Source: Hespellia sp. (GTDB lineage: Bacteria; Bacillota; Clostridia; Lachnospirales; Lachnospiraceae). From it: 62,619 nt of DNA. Positions 18,338-28,601 of the stretch are shown one piece after another (the first letter of the stretch is position 1; each line of letters starts with the position of its first letter). Location: contig JAQVCP010000014.1 of NCBI GenBank assembly GCA_028689735.1, positions 1-62,619 of the forward strand, written 5' to 3'. Below the pieces are notes generated by a model. The model was not told the origin of the DNA. It saw only the letters and a program-made list of their open reading frames with translations, and made no database searches. The position numbers and the translations under genes were made by a program.

Positions 18338-19180
18338 ATGGGAATTAAAACATACAACCCATATACACCTTCCAGAAGACAGATGACTGGTTCTGATTTC
18401 TCAGAAATCACAAAGACTGCTCCAGAGAAATCTTTATTAGATTCTAAGAGTAAGACAGCTGGTCGTAACAATCAGGGAAAAATCACTGTAAGACACCGCG
18501 GAGGCGGAGTAAAGAGAAAATATAGAATTATCGACTTTAAGAGAAAGAAAGATGGTATTCCAGCTACTGTAATCGGAATCGAGTACGATCCGAACAGAAC
18601 AGCAAACATCGCATTGATCTGCTACGCAGACGGCGAGAAGGCATACATCCTTGCTCCAGAAGGACTGACAGACGGTATGACAGTTATGAACGGTGCCGGA
18701 TCAGAAGTTAAAGTTGGTAACTGCTTACCATTATCTGAGATTCCAGTAGGTACTCAGATTCATAACATTGAGTTATATCCAGGAAAAGGCGGACAGTTAG
18801 TACGCTCAGCTGGTAACAGTGCTCAGTTAATGGCTAAAGAAGGCAAGTATGCAACACTTAGACTGCCATCAGGCGAAATGAGAATGGTTCCAATCATCTG
18901 CCGCGCATCCATCGGTGTTGTTGGAAACGGAGATCACAGCCTGATCAATCTTGGTAAAGCAGGACGTAAACGTCATATGGGTATCAGACCTACAGTTCGT
19001 GGTTCTGTTATGAACCCTAATGATCATCCACACGGTGGTGGTGAAGGTAAGACTGGAATCGGTCGTCCGGGTCCATGCACACCTTGGGGTAAACCGGCAC
19101 TCGGTCTTAAGACTCGTAAGAAACACAAACAGTCTAACAAGATGATCGTAAGAAGAAGAGACGGTAAAGGTATCAAATAA
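18338..19180 (+). CDS. rplB: Ribosomal protein L2
   Basis: 280 residues. Contains the conserved [16 protein letters not shown] start and [13 protein letters not shown] with the essential His near residue 230; L2 is central to subunit association and peptidyl transfer. ATG 18338 was chosen because AAAGGAG is 8 bp upstream; an in-frame ATT at 18329 is not credible. Confidence 0.97.
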   Translation: MGIKTYNPYTPSRRQMTGSDFSEITKTAPEKSLLDSKSKTAGRNNQGKITVRHRGGGVKRKYRIIDFKRKKDGIPATVIGIEYDPNRTANIALICYADGEKAYILAPEGLTDGMTVMNGAGSEVKVGNCLPLSEIPVGTQIHNIELYPGKGGQLVRSAGNSAQLMAKEGKYATLRLPSGEMRMVPIICRASIGVVGNGDHSLINLGKAGRKRHMGIRPTVRGSVMNPNDHPHGGGEGKTGIGRPGPCTPWGKPALGLKTRKKHKQSNKMIVRRRDGKGIK

Positions 19181-19207
19181 ATCAGTTTTTCAAGGAGGTT
19201 AGAACCT

Positions 19208-19489
19208 ATGGCTCGTTCACTTAAAAAAGGACCATTCGCAGATGAAAGCTTACTGAAAAAAGTAGACGCTATGAATGCTGCAAATGATAAATCAGTTATT
19301 AAGACATGGTCTCGTCGTTCTACAATCTTCCCACAGTTCGTTGGACACACTATTGCTGTCCACGACGGAAGAAAACATGTGCCTGTATATGTTACAGAGG
19401 ACATGGTTGGACACAAACTTGGTGAGTTCGTTGCAACAAGAACTTACAGAGGACATGGAAAAGACGAAAAGAAATCAAGAGTTAAATAA
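19208..19489 (+). CDS. rpsS: Ribosomal protein S19
   Basis: 93 residues, typical length. [10 protein letters not shown] start, [20 protein letters not shown] core. It binds with S13 in the 30S head. AAGGAGG upstream. Confidence 0.97.
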   Translation: MARSLKKGPFADESLLKKVDAMNAANDKSVIKTWSRRSTIFPQFVGHTIAVHDGRKHVPVYVTEDMVGHKLGEFVATRTYRGHGKDEKKSRVK

Positions 19490-19518
19490 GATATAGATAA
19501 TGAAAGGAGGGTTCATCC

Positions 19519-19905
19519 ATGGCAAAAGGACATAGATCCCAAATCAAAAGAGAAAGAAATGCTAATAAAGACACTAGACCTTCAGCTAAGATTTCTTACG
19601 CTAGAATTTCAGTTCAAAAAGCATGTTTCGTATTAGATGCCATCAGAGGCAAGGATGTACAGACAGCACTTGGTATTTTAGCTTACAATCCAAGATATGC
19701 TTCTAGCGTTATAGAGAAAGTATTAAAATCAGCAATTGCAAATGCTGAGAACAACAATGGCATGTCGCCTGAAAACCTTTATATTGAAGAGTGCTTCGCA
19801 AATAAAGGACCAACAATGAAGAGAATTAAACCAAGAGCACAGGGTAGAGCTTACAGAATCGAGAAGAGAATGAGCCATATCACCATCGTGCTTAATGAAA
19901 GATAA
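19519..19905 (+). CDS. rplV: Ribosomal protein L22
   Basis: 128 residues. The conserved C-terminal hairpin [20 protein letters not shown], which lines the exit tunnel, is intact. Normal length is 110-130. AAAGGAGG upstream. Confidence 0.97.
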   Translation: MAKGHRSQIKRERNANKDTRPSAKISYARISVQKACFVLDAIRGKDVQTALGILAYNPRYASSVIEKVLKSAIANAENNNGMSPENLYIEECFANKGPTMKRIKPRAQGRAYRIEKRMSHITIVLNER

Positions 19906-19916
19906 GGAGGACAATA

Positions 19917-20573
19917 ATGGGACAGAAAGTTAATCCTCATGGTTTAAGAGTCGGTGTTATTAATGACTGGGACTCTAAATGGTATGCAGAAAAAGATTTT
20001 GCAGACAATTTAGTAGAAGACCATGCAATCAGAACATTTCTTAAGAAAAAATTATACAGCGCAGGCGTTTCCAAGATTGAAATCGAGAGAGCATCAGACC
20101 GCGTTAAAATTATTATTTATACAGCAAAGCCGGGTGTTGTAATCGGTAAGGGCGGATCAGAGATTGAGAAAGTCAAAGCTGAATTAAAGAACTATACAGA
20201 CAAGAAATTAGTTGTTGATATCAAAGAAGTAAAAAGACCAGACAAAGATGCTCAGTTAGTAGCTGAAAACATTGCTCTGCAGTTAGAAAATCGTATTTCT
20301 TTCAGACGTGCAATGAAATCTTGTATGTCAAGAACAATGAAATCAGGAGCTTACGGTGTTAAGACGTGTGTTTCCGGACGTCTTGGCGGTGCTGATATGG
20401 CTCGTACAGAGTTCTATAGTGAAGGTACTATTCCACTTCAGACACTTAGAGCTGACATCGATTATGGATTCGCTGAAGCCAACACTACTTACGGTAAAGT
20501 TGGCGTAAAGGTATGGATTTACAAAGGCGAGATTCTTCCAACTAGAGCAACTAAGGAAGGGAGCGATAGATAA
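19917..20573 (+). CDS. rpsC: Ribosomal protein S3
   Basis: 218 residues, the same length as in Bacillus. The KH domain has [13 protein letters not shown]3 is part of the mRNA entry helicase. It starts 11 nt after rplV and ends 2 nt before rplP. Confidence 0.97.
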   Translation: MGQKVNPHGLRVGVINDWDSKWYAEKDFADNLVEDHAIRTFLKKKLYSAGVSKIEIERASDRVKIIIYTAKPGVVIGKGGSEIEKVKAELKNYTDKKLVVDIKEVKRPDKDAQLVAENIALQLENRISFRRAMKSCMSRTMKSGAYGVKTCVSGRLGGADMARTEFYSEGTIPLQTLRADIDYGFAEANTTYGKVGVKVWIYKGEILPTRATKEGSDR

Positions 20574-20575
20574 TT

Positions 20576-21013
20576 ATGTTAATGCCAAAGAGAGTAAAAC
20601 GTAGAAAACAGTTCCGTGGATCTATGAAGGGTAAAGCCCTTAGAGGAAACACAATTTCAAATGGTGAATATGGTATCGTTGCAACAGAGCCATGCTGGAT
20701 TCGCTCTAACCAGATCGAAGCAGCCCGTGTCGCTATGACTCGTTACATTAAGCGTGGTGGTCAGGTTTGGATCAAAATATTCCCAGATAAACCAGTAACA
20801 GCAAAACCAGCAGAAACTCGAATGGGTAAAGGAAAAGGAGCATTGGAATACTGGGTAGCAGTAGTAAAACCAGGTCGTGTAATGTTCGAAATCGCAGGAG
20901 TTCCAGAGGAAACTGCTAGAGAAGCCCTTCGTCTTGCTATGCATAAATTACCTTGCAAATGCAAAATCGTTTCTAAAGCACAGTTAGAAGGCGGTGAAAA
21001 CAGTGAAAATTAA
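20576..21013 (+). CDS. rplP: Ribosomal protein L16
   Basis: 145 residues. [15 protein letters not shown] start and the basic [20 protein letters not shown] segment near the A-site tRNA are typical. It overlaps rpmC by 11 bp. Confidence 0.97.
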   Translation: MLMPKRVKRRKQFRGSMKGKALRGNTISNGEYGIVATEPCWIRSNQIEAARVAMTRYIKRGGQVWIKIFPDKPVTAKPAETRMGKGKGALEYWVAVVKPGRVMFEIAGVPEETAREALRLAMHKLPCKCKIVSKAQLEGGENSEN

Positions 21014-21209
21014 TACATTTGTACAAGAATTAAAAACAAAATCTGTTGAGGAATTAAATGAAGAATTAGTAGCTGCTAAAAAGGAACTTTTTAATTTGAG
21101 ATTCCAGAACGCTACCAATCAGTTAGATAATACAAGCAGAATCAAAGAAGTAAGAAAAAATATCGCAAGAATTCAGACAGTAATCACTGAAGCAGCGAAA
21201 GAAGATTAG
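21003..21209 (+). CDS. rpmC: Ribosomal protein L29
   Basis: 68 residues, two helices with the signature [19 protein letters not shown] 21003 was preferred to GTG 20994 since GAAGGCGG in the rplP end sits 10 bp upstream of it. Lies at the tunnel exit beside L23. Confidence 0.95.
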   Translation: MKINTFVQELKTKSVEELNEELVAAKKELFNLRFQNATNQLDNTSRIKEVRKNIARIQTVITEAAKED

Positions 21210-21220
21210 GAGGCAATACT

Positions 21221-21475
21221 GTGGAAAGAAATTTAAGAAAAACTCGTACAGGTAAGGTTGTTAGTAACAAAATGGACAAAACAATCGTAGTTGCAGTTGT
21301 TGACCACGTAAAGCATCCTCTTTATAAGAAAATCATTAAGAAGACTTATAAATTGAAAGCTCACGATGAAGCAAATGTATGCAACATTGGAGATACAGTT
21401 AAAGTAATGGAAACAAGACCATTATCTAAGGATAAGAGATGGAGACTTGTAGAAGTTATGGAAAAAGCAAAATAA
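21221..21475 (+). CDS. rpsQ: Ribosomal protein S17
   Basis: 84 residues, GTG start behind [26 protein letters not shown] is the usual N-terminal region of this OB-fold protein. Confidence 0.97.
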   Translation: MERNLRKTRTGKVVSNKMDKTIVVAVVDHVKHPLYKKIIKKTYKLKAHDEANVCNIGDTVKVMETRPLSKDKRWRLVEVMEKAK

Positions 21476-21538
21476 TATTTTTCACTTCAGAGGTTTGGAA
21501 GTGAGTAATTTGCAAGTATATGAAGGAGGTTTATCTGC

Positions 21539-21907
21539 ATGATACAACAAGAAAGTAGACTTAAGGTAGCAGACAATACAGGTGCTAAAGAATTACTTTG
21601 TATCCGTGTACTGGGTGGTTCTACAAGAAGATATGCCAGTATCGGTGACGTCATCGTTGCGACTGTTAAAGATGCAACACCAGGCGGCGTTGTTAAAAAA
21701 GGTGATGTTGTTAAAGCTGTAGTTGTACGTACTGTAAAAGGTGCTCGTCGTAAAGATGGTTCTTACATCAGATTCGATGAAAATGCTGCTGTAATTATAA
21801 AAGATGACAATAATCCAAGAGGAACACGTATTTTTGGACCAGTAGCAAGAGAGCTTCGTGACAAACAATTTATGAAGATTGTTTCCTTAGCTCCAGAAGT
21901 ACTATAA
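21539..21907 (+). CDS. rplN: Ribosomal protein L14
   Basis: 122 residues, canonical length. [18 protein letters not shown] and [15 protein letters not shown] are strongly conserved. L14 forms an intersubunit bridge. AAGGAGG upstream. Confidence 0.98.
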   Translation: MIQQESRLKVADNTGAKELLCIRVLGGSTRRYASIGDVIVATVKDATPGGVVKKGDVVKAVVVRTVKGARRKDGSYIRFDENAAVIIKDDNNPRGTRIFGPVARELRDKQFMKIVSLAPEVL

Positions 21908-21921
21908 GGAGGTGCCAAAGG

Positions 21922-22233
21922 ATGTCAACTATGAAAATTAAAAAAGGTGATACTGTTAAAGTAATTGCCGGTAAAGACAAAGACAAAGAAGGCAAAGTTA
22001 TTGCTGTAAATAAAAAAGACGGTAAAGTCTTAGTTGAGGGTGTCAACATGCTGACAAAGCACGCAAAACCAAGTGCTGCAAATCAGAATGGTGGAATCAT
22101 TCATCAAGAAGGACCTATTGATGTTTCAAACGTAATGTACATTCACAAAGGACAGGCTACAAGAGTAGGGTTCAAGATGGATGGAGACAAGAAAGTACGT
22201 ATTGCAAAATCAACAGGCGATGTTATTGATTAA
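21922..22233 (+). CDS. rplX: Ribosomal protein L24
   Basis: 103 residues with an N-terminal KOW motif ([20 protein letters not shown]). Early 50S assembly protein. The ATG at 21922 follows AAGGAGGTG; ATG 21931 is an alternative start. Confidence 0.97.
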   Translation: MSTMKIKKGDTVKVIAGKDKDKEGKVIAVNKKDGKVLVEGVNMLTKHAKPSAANQNGGIIHQEGPIDVSNVMYIHKGQATRVGFKMDGDKKVRIAKSTGDVID

Positions 22234-22256
22234 TTCGAGGAAGGAGGTCCAGTACT

Positions 22257-22796
22257 TTGAGTAGACTTAAAGAAGAATACCAGAATCAGATCGTTGACGC
22301 AATGGTCAAAAAATTTGGTTATAAGAATATTATGGAAGTGCCAAAACTTGATAAGGTTGTTATCAACATGGGTGTTGGCGAAGCAAAAGAAAACGCTAAA
22401 GTTTTAGAGTCAGCAGTAGCTGATCTTGAGAAGATCTCAGGTCAGAAGGCGGTTCTTACAAAAGCTAAAAACTCAATCGCTAACTTCAAATTAAGAGAAG
22501 GTCAGGCAATTGGATGTAAAGTAACATTAAGAGGAGAGAGAATGTACGAGTTCGTTGATCGTCTGATCAACCTTGCATTACCTCGTGTACGTGACTTTAG
22601 AGGAGTTAACCCTAACGCATTTGACGGTAGAGGCAACTATGCTCTCGGAATTAAAGAGCAATTAATTTTCCCAGAGATCGAATACGATAAAGTAGATAAA
22701 GTTCGTGGTATGGACATTATCTTTGTTACAACTGCTAACACAGACGAAGAGGCTCGTGAATTGTTAACACAGTTCAACATGCCATTCACAAAATAA
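22257..22796 (+). CDS. rplE: Ribosomal protein L5
   Basis: 179 residues, TTG start behind GGAAGGAGG. Motifs [12 protein letters not shown] and [11 protein letters not shown] are present. It binds 5S rRNA and bridges to the 30S head. Confidence 0.97.
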   Translation: MSRLKEEYQNQIVDAMVKKFGYKNIMEVPKLDKVVINMGVGEAKENAKVLESAVADLEKISGQKAVLTKAKNSIANFKLREGQAIGCKVTLRGERMYEFVDRLINLALPRVRDFRGVNPNAFDGRGNYALGIKEQLIFPEIEYDKVDKVRGMDIIFVTTANTDEEARELLTQFNMPFTK

Positions 22797-22810
22797 TAGG
22801 GAGGTAAATC

Positions 22811-22996
22811 ATGGCTAAAACATCAATGAAATTTAAGCAACAGAAAGCTCCTAAGTTTTCAACAAGAGCATATACTCGTTGCAGAATCTGTGGACGTCCA
22901 CATTCCGTTTTAAGAAAATATGGTATTTGTCGTATTTGCTTCCGTGAGTTGGCGTACAAAGGACAGATCCCAGGCGTAAGAAAAGCAAGCTGGTAG
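22811..22996 (+). CDS. rpsN: Ribosomal protein S14, zinc-binding type
   Basis: 61 residues, the short zinc form. Four Cys in CRICGRP and CRICFRE. There is no second S14 in this window. It is followed by a 97-nt spacer with a repeat element. Confidence 0.97.
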   Translation: MAKTSMKFKQQKAPKFSTRAYTRCRICGRPHSVLRKYGICRICFRELAYKGQIPGVRKASW

Positions 22997-23001
22997 GCTC
23001 T

Positions 23002-23070
23002 GAACACTTGGAGAGGCGGAGCCGATCTTAGTGAGAAGGCCGTTCTCTGAGCGCTAGTGAAGAGAACTTC
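23002..23070 (+). repeat. Ribosomal-spacer repeat copy (rpsN-rpsH) with hairpin
   Basis: The unit GAACACTT..AGG..CGATCTTAGTGAGAAGGCCGTTC-like spans 23002-23045. It runs into a strong hairpin, GTTCTCT (23042-23048) with AGAGAAC (23061-23067). It ends just before the rpsH ribosome binding site. Confidence 0.6.
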
Positions 23071-23093
23071 AAATAAAGGAGGTAAATTAACAA

Positions 23094-23495
23094 ATGACTA
23101 TGAGTGATCCAATCGCAGATATGCTTACAAGAATCCGTAATGCAAATACTGCTAAACATGATACAGTAGATATCCCAATGTCAAAGATGAAATTAGCAAT
23201 TGCTAACATCTTATTAGATGAAGGATATATTCAGAAATATGACATCGTAGAAGATGGTGCATTCAAGACAATCCATGTAACATTAAAATACGGTGCAGAT
23301 AAGAATGAAAAAGTTATTTCAGGTCTTAAGAGAATCTCTAAACCAGGTCTTCGTGTATACGCTAACAGCGCTGATGTACCTAAAGTTTTAGGTGGACTTG
23401 GAACAGCAATCATCTCAACAAACCAAGGTGTAATCACAGACAAAGAAGCAAGAAAGCTGAATGTAGGTGGAGAAGTATTAGCTTATATCTGGTAA
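23094..23495 (+). CDS. rpsH: Ribosomal protein S8
   Basis: 133 residues. [16 protein letters not shown] start and a C-terminal [14 protein letters not shown] region that contacts 16S helix 21. In many bacteria S8 represses the spc operon; no classic S8 site was identified here. AAAGGAGG upstream; second ATG at 23100. Confidence 0.97.
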   Translation: MTMSDPIADMLTRIRNANTAKHDTVDIPMSKMKLAIANILLDEGYIQKYDIVEDGAFKTIHVTLKYGADKNEKVISGLKRISKPGLRVYANSADVPKVLGGLGTAIISTNQGVITDKEARKLNVGGEVLAYIW

Positions 23496-23500
23496 GTCCT

Positions 23501-23690
23501 GAACACTTAGCAAAGTTTTACTGAGCTTAGTGAGAAGACTGTTCCCAAACCTTGGCGAGGTGTTTTCGAGCCTAGGTGCACGGAACATGTTTGGAGCTAA
23601 TAGCTTCAAATCGAACAAGATGCTTGGCAGGTAGTGCCAAGTGTCAAAGCAACTGAAAACAGAGGAGACGCATGAGCTCTTCCGAAAATC
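23501..23690 (+). repeat. Two repeat copies and hairpins in the rpsH-rplF spacer
   Basis: A 216-nt spacer without an ORF. Copy 1 at 23501-23545 and copy 2 at about 23547-23587 match the units in the two earlier spacers. TGTTCC/GGAACA and CCAAAC/GTTTGG are competing pairings whose order crosses. A further hairpin CTTGGC/GCCAAG lies at 23623-23641. Confidence 0.6.
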
Positions 23691-23711
23691 TAAGTTAGGA
23701 GGAACGGTAGT

Positions 23712-24254
23712 ATGTCACGTATAGGAAGACTGCCAATCGCAGTTCCAGCAGGAGTAACTGTTGAGATTGCTGAGAATAATGTAGTGACTGTAAAAGGTCC
23801 AAAAGGAACTCTTGTAAAAGAGCTTCCAACAGAAATGGAAATCAAACAGGAAGGTGACGAGGTCATCGTCACAAGACCGAACGACTTAAAGAAAATGAAA
23901 TCATTACACGGATTAACAAGAACACTTCTCAACAACATGGTTGTTGGTGTAACAAATGGTTACGAGAAAGTTCTTGAAGTAAATGGTGTAGGTTACAGAG
24001 CAGCAAAAGCAGGTAAGAAATTAACTTTGAGCTTAGGATATTCTCATCCAGTAGAGATGGAAGACCCAGAAGGAATCGAAACAGTTCTTGAAGGTCAGAA
24101 CAAAATCACAGTTAAAGGTATTGATAAAGAAAAAGTAGGCCAATTCGCAGCTGAAATCAGAGACAAGAGAAGACCTGAACCTTACAAGGGTAAAGGAATT
24201 AAGTATGCTGATGAAGTGATCAGACGTAAAGTTGGTAAGACTGGTAAAAAATAA
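23712..24254 (+). CDS. rplF: Ribosomal protein L6
   Basis: 180 residues, two related alpha/beta domains. [15 protein letters not shown] start and [16 protein letters not shown] near the C-terminus, which contacts the sarcin-ricin loop. TTAGGAGGAA upstream. Confidence 0.97.
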   Translation: MSRIGRLPIAVPAGVTVEIAENNVVTVKGPKGTLVKELPTEMEIKQEGDEVIVTRPNDLKKMKSLHGLTRTLLNNMVVGVTNGYEKVLEVNGVGYRAAKAGKKLTLSLGYSHPVEMEDPEGIETVLEGQNKITVKGIDKEKVGQFAAEIRDKRRPEPYKGKGIKYADEVIRRKVGKTGKK

Positions 24255-24271
24255 TTAAGGAGTGTGTGAAA

Positions 24272-24640
24272 ATGGTTAGCAAAAAATCAAGAAGCGAAGT
24301 TCGTTTAAATAAGCATAGAAAATTACGTAACCGTTTCAGCGGAACAGCTGAAAGACCACGTTTGGCTGTTTTTAGAAGCAACAATCACATGTATGCTCAA
24401 ATTATTGACGATACAGTTGGAAAAACTCTGGTTTCTGCCTCAACTCTTCAGAAAGAAGTAAAAGCAGAATTAGAAAAAACTAACGACGTTGATGCAGCAG
24501 CATATGTTGGTAAGGTTATTGCTGAAAGAGCAAAAGACAAAGGTATTACTGAAGTAGTCTTCGATAGAGGCGGCTTTATATATCAGGGAAAAGTAAAAGC
24601 ATTAGCAGACGCAGCCAGAGAAGCTGGTTTGAATTTCTAG
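24272..24640 (+). CDS. rplR: Ribosomal protein L18
   Basis: 122 residues, 5S rRNA binder. N-terminal [20 protein letters not shown]-type basic tail and [20 protein letters not shown] end. ATG 24272 chosen over GTG 24266 because AAGGAG is 9 bp upstream. Confidence 0.97.
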   Translation: MVSKKSRSEVRLNKHRKLRNRFSGTAERPRLAVFRSNNHMYAQIIDDTVGKTLVSASTLQKEVKAELEKTNDVDAAAYVGKVIAERAKDKGITEVVFDRGGFIYQGKVKALADAAREAGLNF

Positions 24641-24655
24641 GAAGGGAGAACACAT

Positions 24656-25165
24656 ATGAAACAAGAACGTATTGATGCTAGTCAGTTAGAACTAGAAGAA
24701 AAAGTAGTATCAATTAAACGTGTTACTAAAGTTGTTAAAGGTGGACGTAACATGCGTTTTACAGCTTTGGTTGTTGTTGGAGACGGCAATGGTCATGTTG
24801 GTGCAGGTTTAGGAAAAGCGACTGAAATTCCGGAAGCTATCCGTAAAGGTAAAGAAGATGCAGCGAAGAAACTCATCTCAGTTAAATTAGACGATAATGG
24901 TAGTGTTACCCATGATATTATCGGCAAATTCGGAGGTGCTTCTGTACTTCTCAAAAAGGCTCCAGACGGTACTGGTGTAATCGCAGGTGGTCCTGCCCGT
25001 GCAGTCATCGAGCTTGCAGGTATCAAAAATATTCGTACAAAGTCTCTGGGATCTAATAACAAACAGAACGTTGTACTTGCTACAATTAGTGGTTTAAGCG
25101 AAATCAAGACTCCAGAAGGAGTTGCAAAACTTCGTGGAAAATCTGTAGAAGAGATCTTAGGATAG
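24656..25165 (+). CDS. rpsE: Ribosomal protein S5
   Basis: 169 residues. Double-stranded-RNA-binding fold with [11 protein letters not shown] and the [17 protein letters not shown] loop that guards the mRNA channel and decoding fidelity. GAAGGGAG upstream. Confidence 0.97.
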   Translation: MKQERIDASQLELEEKVVSIKRVTKVVKGGRNMRFTALVVVGDGNGHVGAGLGKATEIPEAIRKGKEDAAKKLISVKLDDNGSVTHDIIGKFGGASVLLKKAPDGTGVIAGGPARAVIELAGIKNIRTKSLGSNNKQNVVLATISGLSEIKTPEGVAKLRGKSVEEILG

Positions 25166-25178
25166 GAGGACTTAAGAA

Positions 25179-25358
25179 ATGGCAAATTTAAAAGTTACAT
25201 TAGTAAAGTCTACTATCAGTTCTATACCAAAGCATAAAAAAACTGTTGAAGCATTGGGACTTAAGAAAATGCACCAGACAGTTGAGCTTCCAGACAATGC
25301 TGCTACAAGAGGTATGGTTCAGCAAGTTAGACATTTGGTAAAAGTAGAAGAAGCATAA
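25179..25358 (+). CDS. rpmD: Ribosomal protein L30
   Basis: 59 residues, a normal L30 length. Reads MANLKVTLVKS, then PKHKKTVEALGLKKMHQTV. It sits between rpsE and rplO, exactly where L30 is expected, with AGGAGG 9 bp upstream. Confidence 0.96.
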   Translation: MANLKVTLVKSTISSIPKHKKTVEALGLKKMHQTVELPDNAATRGMVQQVRHLVKVEEA

Positions 25359-25381
25359 AATATCGATAAGGAGGTAGTGTC

Positions 25382-25822
25382 ATGGACTTATCAAACTTAA
25401 GACCTGCAGACGGGTCAACACAAAGTGATAATTTCAGAAGGGGCCGTGGTCACGGTTCTGGAAATGGAAAAACTGCTGGTAAGGGTCATAAAGGTCAGAA
25501 AGCTCGTTCAGGAGCAACAAGACCAGGCTTTGAAGGTGGTCAGATGCCATTATACAGAAGAATACCAAAAAGAGGTTTTACATGTAGAAACTCTAAAACA
25601 ATCGTTGGTATTAATCTGAGTGCATTAGAAGCATTTGAAGACGGAGCAGAGGTATCTGTAGAAACATTAATCGAAAACGGCATCGTTAAAAATCCTAAAG
25701 ATGGTGTTAAAATTCTTGGAAATGGAGAATTAACGAAGAAGCTTACAGTCAAAGCAAATGCGTTCAGCGCATCTGCAAAAGAAAAGATTGAAGCTCTTGG
25801 TGGAAAAGCAGAGGTGATCTAA
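25382..25822 (+). CDS. rplO: Ribosomal protein L15
   Basis: 146 residues. Gly/Arg-rich N-terminal tail ([20 protein letters not shown]) that threads into 23S rRNA, then [12 protein letters not shown]. The stop overlaps the secY start by one base. Confidence 0.97.
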   Translation: MDLSNLRPADGSTQSDNFRRGRGHGSGNGKTAGKGHKGQKARSGATRPGFEGGQMPLYRRIPKRGFTCRNSKTIVGINLSALEAFEDGAEVSVETLIENGIVKNPKDGVKILGNGELTKKLTVKANAFSASAKEKIEALGGKAEVI

Positions 25823-27177
25823 TGTTCCAGACAATTCGAAAAGCATTTCAGATAGAGGACATTAGAAAAAGACTTTTCTATACCTTCTGTATGCTAGTCG
25901 TTGTTAGGCTTGGGTCACAATTACCTACACCAGGCGTAGATCCAACTTATATTCAAAACTTTTTTGCAAGTCAGACCGGAGATGCATTCAATTTTTTTGA
26001 TGCATTTACCGGTGGATCATTTACTGATATGGCGGTGTTTGCTCTGAGCATTACACCGTACATTACATCATCTATCATCATGCAGCTTCTTACCATTGCA
26101 ATTCCTAAGTTAGAGGAGATGCAAAAAGATGGTGAAGATGGCAGAAAGAAAATTGCAGCAATTACACGTTATGTAACTGTAGCACTTGCATTAATCGAGT
26201 CAACAGCTATGGCTATTGGATTTGGACGTCAAGGTCTATTGGTTGAATTTAATTTTGTAAATGCCGCTGTAGTAGTTCTTACATTGACAGCTGGTTCCGC
26301 ATTTCTTATGTGGATTGGTGAAAGAATTACTGAAAAAGGTGTTGGAAATGGTATTTCAATCGTTTTGCTGATTAACATCATTTCGAGAGTTCCTGATGAT
26401 TTTGTCTCACTATATGAGCAATTCATCAAAGGAAAAACGATAGCATCTGGTGCTCTTGCAGCACTGCTTATCCTTGCAATCGTGGTTGTGCTTGTTATCT
26501 TTGTAATCATTCTTCAGGATGGTGAGAGAAGAATTGCAGTGCAGTATTCACAGAAGGTACAGGGTAGAAAGACATATGGCGGACAGTCAACACATATTCC
26601 GCTGAAAGTAAATACAGCAGGTGTAATCCCTGTAATCTTTGCTTCATCGCTTATGCAGTTCCCGGTTGTGATTGCATCGTTCCTAAATAAGACCAATGGA
26701 ACCGGAATTGGAAGCGAGATTTTAAAAGGAATGAGTTCTAGTAACTGGTGTAATCCAAACAAACCGATTTATTCTATCGGATTGATAGTATACATTATCC
26801 TTACAATATTCTTTGCATATTTCTACACATCGATTACCTTTAATCCGTTAGAGATTGCAAACAATATGAAAAAGAATGGTGGATTTATCCCAGGTATTCG
26901 TCCAGGAAAGCCGACAGTTGAATATCTTCAGAAGATATTGAACTATATCATCTTCATTGGTGCGTGTGGACTTGTTATTGTTCAGGTGCTTCCATTCTTC
27001 TTTAATGGAGTCTTCGGAGCAAGCGTTTCCTTTGGTGGAACATCGCTGATTATTATCGTTGGTGTTGTACTTGAGACAATCAAGCAGATTGAATCACAGA
27101 TGCTTGTGCGTAATTACAAAGGATTCTTAAATACTGGTTCAGGTTCTGTTAGCAGCAATAGTTTTCTTGGCTACTAA
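25822..27177 (+). CDS. secY: Preprotein translocase subunit SecY
   Basis: 451 residues with ten membrane segments, a little longer than Bacillus SecY. Conserved RLGSQLPTPGVD in TM1, GGSFTDMAVFALSITPYI around the plug/TM2, and the cytoplasmic loop RRIAVQYSQKVQGRKTYGGQ. It forms the protein-conducting channel with SecE and SecG. Translation is coupled to rplO. Confidence 0.97.
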   Translation: MFQTIRKAFQIEDIRKRLFYTFCMLVVVRLGSQLPTPGVDPTYIQNFFASQTGDAFNFFDAFTGGSFTDMAVFALSITPYITSSIIMQLLTIAIPKLEEMQKDGEDGRKKIAAITRYVTVALALIESTAMAIGFGRQGLLVEFNFVNAAVVVLTLTAGSAFLMWIGERITEKGVGNGISIVLLINIISRVPDDFVSLYEQFIKGKTIASGALAALLILAIVVVLVIFVIILQDGERRIAVQYSQKVQGRKTYGGQSTHIPLKVNTAGVIPVIFASSLMQFPVVIASFLNKTNGTGIGSEILKGMSSSNWCNPNKPIYSIGLIVYIILTIFFAYFYTSITFNPLEIANNMKKNGGFIPGIRPGKPTVEYLQKILNYIIFIGACGLVIVQVLPFFFNGVFGASVSFGGTSLIIIVGVVLETIKQIESQMLVRNYKGFLNTGSGSVSSNSFLGY

Positions 27178-27191
27178 ACATACGTTATTTA

Positions 27192-27240
27192 GCTCGCAGT
27201 AATAGTATTCATGATAAATTGAATATTTGTGCTGCGAGTT
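27192..27240 (+). other. Hairpin in the secY-adk spacer
   Basis: CTCGCAG (27193-27199) pairs with CTGCGAG (27232-27238) and TATTC/GAATA pairs inside. Only a short T-run follows, so it may reduce but not stop readthrough. TGATATTCT at about 27265-27273 resembles an extended -10 for adk. Confidence 0.4.
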
Positions 27241-27317
27241 TAATGCTATCTAAAGATATTTATGATATTCTAGGGTAGGAATATATTTGATATTAACGAT
27301 TCAAGAGGAGGCAGAAT

Positions 27318-27962
27318 ATGAAGATTGTTATGCTAGGCGCTCCGGGCGCAGGAAAAGGAACTCAGGCAAAAAAGATTGCTGAGAAATATCAGATTCCTCA
27401 CATTTCTACGGGAGATATTTTCCGTGCAAACATCAAGGCAGGTACAGAACTTGGTTCAAAGGCAAAGACCTATATGGACAAAGGCCTTTTAGTTCCAGAT
27501 GAATTGGTTGTAGATTTAGTAGTAGACAGGGTCAATCAGGATGATTGTTCTAAAGGTTATGTATTGGATGGTTTCCCAAGAACAATTCCACAGGCAGAGG
27601 CTTTGGATGAGGCACTTGCCACTCTGGGACAGAAGATGGACTATGCCATTAATATTGAAGTGAAGGATGAAGATATCATAAGCAGAATGTCAGGCAGAAG
27701 AGCGTGTGTGGATTGTGGCGCTACATATCACATTGTAAATATTCCTCCCAAAAAAGAGGGCATTTGTGATAACTGTGGAGGCGAGCTGATTCTTCGTGAT
27801 GATGATAAGCCGGAGACAGTGAAGAAACGTCTCGGTGTTTACCATGATCAGACACAACCACTGATTGAATACTATACAAACAAGAAAATTCTTGTAGAAG
27901 TAGATGGTACTATTGGCATCGATAAGATTTTTTCAAAGATTGTCAAAGTACTGGGAGAATAA
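27318..27962 (+). CDS. adk: Adenylate kinase, zinc-bearing LID
   Basis: 214 residues. P-loop GAPGAGKGT at the N-terminus; LID domain with four Cys in CVDCGATYH and CDNCGGE, the zinc form. Converts AMP and ATP to two ADP in the cytoplasm. The gene map, often next to adk in this operon, is absent: a KOW gene follows after 2 nt. Confidence 0.97.
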   Translation: MKIVMLGAPGAGKGTQAKKIAEKYQIPHISTGDIFRANIKAGTELGSKAKTYMDKGLLVPDELVVDLVVDRVNQDDCSKGYVLDGFPRTIPQAEALDEALATLGQKMDYAINIEVKDEDIISRMSGRRACVDCGATYHIVNIPPKKEGICDNCGGELILRDDDKPETVKKRLGVYHDQTQPLIEYYTNKKILVEVDGTIGIDKIFSKIVKVLGE

Positions 27963-27964
27963 GT

Positions 27965-28207
27965 ATGTGTGAAATTGGAATGCTTGCAAAATCAAAAGCA
28001 GGTCATGACAAAGATAAAGTGTATATCATTATTGATATACAGGGAGAATATGTATATCTTGCAGATGGTCGTTTAAAGACCATCTGCAATCCAAAAAAGA
28101 AAAAGTTAAAGCATGTACAGCTCATTTGCAGGGCGCATGAACTTTCGCGGGCAGATGATGTTGAAATCAGAAAAATATTGAAAGATTATAGTAAGACGGA
28201 GGAATAA
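27965..28207 (+). CDS. KOW-domain RNA-binding protein (L14e-like)
   Basis: 80 residues. An N-terminal KOW-like strand pair (GMLAKSKAGHDKDKVYIII) followed by a Lys-rich segment (NPKKKKLKH). Small proteins annotated as L14e/L6e/L27e-like occur next to infA in Clostridia; binding to rRNA is inferred. It starts 2 nt after adk and ends 3 nt before infA. Confidence 0.85.
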   Translation: MCEIGMLAKSKAGHDKDKVYIIIDIQGEYVYLADGRLKTICNPKKKKLKHVQLICRAHELSRADDVEIRKILKDYSKTEE

Positions 28208-28210
28208 AGA

Positions 28211-28429
28211 ATGTCAAAAGCTGACGTAATCGAGATTGAGGGAACTGTTGTTGAAAAGTTGCCGAATGCAATGTTCCAGGTAGAGTTGGAAAACGGACAT
28301 CAGGTGTTAGCTCATATCAGTGGTAAGCTGCGTATGAATTTTATCAAGATTTTACCGGGAGATAAAGTAACATTGGAATTGTCTCCATACGATCTCTCTA
28401 AAGGAAGAATTATCTGGAGAGACAAATAA
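28211..28429 (+). CDS. infA: Translation initiation factor IF-1
   Basis: 72 residues, one OB fold. [15 protein letters not shown] start and [17 protein letters not shown] core are standard. It blocks the A site during initiation. Confidence 0.97.
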   Translation: MSKADVIEIEGTVVEKLPNAMFQVELENGHQVLAHISGKLRMNFIKILPGDKVTLELSPYDLSKGRIIWRDK

Positions 28430-28491
28430 GAGGAACCTATTAAGCAATTTGAAAAGAATCAAAACAAATTTAAAATAAGAAGAAAAAGTTA

Positions 28492-28521
28492 TTGACTTAT
28501 CTTGGACAGCAGTGCTATAAT
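28492..28521 (+). promoter_or_regulatory. Internal promoter before rpmJ
   Basis: TTGACT (28492-28497), an 18-bp spacer ending in TGC, then TATAAT (28516-28521); the TGnTATAAT form is an extended -10. It lies 80 bp before rpmJ and would let the alpha-operon genes be transcribed independently. Confidence 0.8.
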
Positions 28522-28601
28522 GTTAAAGCACTGTTTTTAGGGAGCAGTACGCCCAAACAGTAGTAACGTAATCATAGCAAAGGATGGAAGGAGGATTTAC
28601 C

